Position numbers and translations under genes: made by a program. From Acidimicrobiales bacterium (GTDB lineage Bacteria > Actinomycetota > Acidimicrobiia > Acidimicrobiales > JAKAVM01): a DNA stretch of 5,496 nt. The notes under the pieces are model-generated. The model was not told the origin of the DNA. It did not search any database and saw nothing but the letters and a program-made list of their open reading frames with translations. The stretch lies in contig DAIDIS010000116.1 in the NCBI GenBank assembly GCA_027451785.1, positions 1-5,496 on the forward strand, read 5' to 3'. Shown here piece after piece: positions 5,194 to 5,496 of the stretch (positions within the stretch are counted from its first letter, which is position 1; each line of letters opens with the position of its first letter).

Positions 5194-5496
5194 GAATCTT
5201 TCGCAACCTCATGGGCGCCAGAGTGAGATGACCTCTCTGTTTGATCGGCTGGAGCGGATCGTCGAGGCCGACCAGGACTTGGATCGCGACACGGCCCTGA
5301 GTCTCAAGCGGGAGGCAAAGAGCCTCAAGGAGACCCTCGAAAGAGGAATGGTTGAAAGCGGTCTTGCCAAAGGCGCCCGAGGGCTCGCGGCGTTCGTTTG
5401 TGCCGGTGTGAGCCTTGGCGAGATTATTCGGCTGCCTGTAGCGGTCCGGCCTCAGGTGTCCGTTGGCACCAAGGCGCTCCTTCAACCCCTTGCCGA
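5069..5496 (+). CDS. baeRF/Vms1-like (eRF1-related) protein, N-terminal part
   Basis: The frame is open from 4955 to the right edge and yields 142 residues from the ATG at 5069; the C-terminus lies outside. The pattern EISYDLLRKLA (11-21), VISLYLDLDPSE (31-42), a small-polar loop with PHGR (47-50), a long charged helical region (52-96) and ARGLAAFVCAG (103-113) followed by IIRLPVAVRPQVSV (119-132) resembles the N-terminal domain of bacterial proteins related to archaeo-eukaryotic release factor 1 and the Vms1/ANKZF1 peptidyl-tRNA hydrolases. Relatives release nascent chains from stalled ribosomes; whether this one does is inference. The ATG has AGGTGA only 2 nt upstream; an in-frame GTG (5063) and TTG (5051) are alternative starts, and a much better ribosome binding site belongs to the overlapping frame at 4999. 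The domain that would carry a catalytic loop may be partly beyond the edge. Confidence 0.72.
   Translation, partial: MTNDAGLFSNEISYDLLRKLAGVVAPPEGRVISLYLDLDPSENLSQPHGRQSEMTSLFDRLERIVEADQDLDRDTALSLKREAKSLKETLERGMVESGLAKGARGLAAFVCAGVSLGEIIRLPVAVRPQVSVGTKALLQPLA

Noticed and set aside
5168..5485. Minus-strand frame of 105 codons at the right end
   Set aside because: It is antisense to the baeRF-like gene, which has recognisable family patterns; the antisense product is unfamiliar and has no supported start.

Overview
The window is a chromosomal stretch from a bacterium, most likely an actinobacterium. By eye the G+C content is in the mid-50s percent. The AraC-type regulator plus VOC-protein pair, the long-leader secreted hydrolase, the lipoprotein with a threonine-rich linker, and the Vms1/eRF1-like (baeRF) protein are all familiar in Actinomycetota. 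The moderate G+C and the poly-Thr lipoprotein linker make a lineage such as Acidimicrobiia a reasonable guess, but this is inference and not tested.

Layout from left to right. Positions 1-271 (minus) hold the N-terminal 90 residues of a lipoprotein that runs off the left edge; it has no stop codon inside the window and is easy to miss. Upstream of it (272-503) is a perfect 21-bp sequence repeated with a 22-bp period. Positions 504-1673 (minus) encode a secreted alpha/beta-hydrolase of the cutinase/PET-hydrolase/dienelactone-hydrolase type; a clear Shine-Dalgarno sequence fixes its start. A 407-bp A+T-rich divergent region (1674-2080) separates it from a membrane-bound CHASE-GGDEF diguanylate cyclase (2081-3832, plus). 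This region carries a candidate promoter for the hydrolase and a compact cluster of palindromes in front of the cyclase.

Next comes a two-gene plus-strand unit: a stand-alone AraC-type DNA-binding protein (3899-4357), which looks leaderless, and a small VOC/glyoxalase-fold protein (4368-4772). The 296-bp gap after it holds terminator-like hairpins and a small GGTT/AACC inverted-repeat cluster. The window ends in the N-terminal 142 residues of a baeRF/Vms1-like translation-quality-control protein (5069 to the end, plus). Its start overlaps a short out-of-frame ORF that has a much better ribosome binding site.

How the parts may work together: the lipoprotein and hydrolase are both exported and read in the same direction, and the cyclase senses something outside the membrane through its CHASE domain. 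A link between extracellular sensing, c-di-GMP and the secreted enzyme is possible from the divergent arrangement but is not shown by sequence. The AraC/VOC pair looks like a self-contained regulator-plus-effector unit. I saw no tRNA, rRNA, CRISPR array, complete insertion sequence or phage gene. Nothing here is clearly a new defence or mobile system; the least explained parts are the regulatory repeats and the nested start at the baeRF gene.
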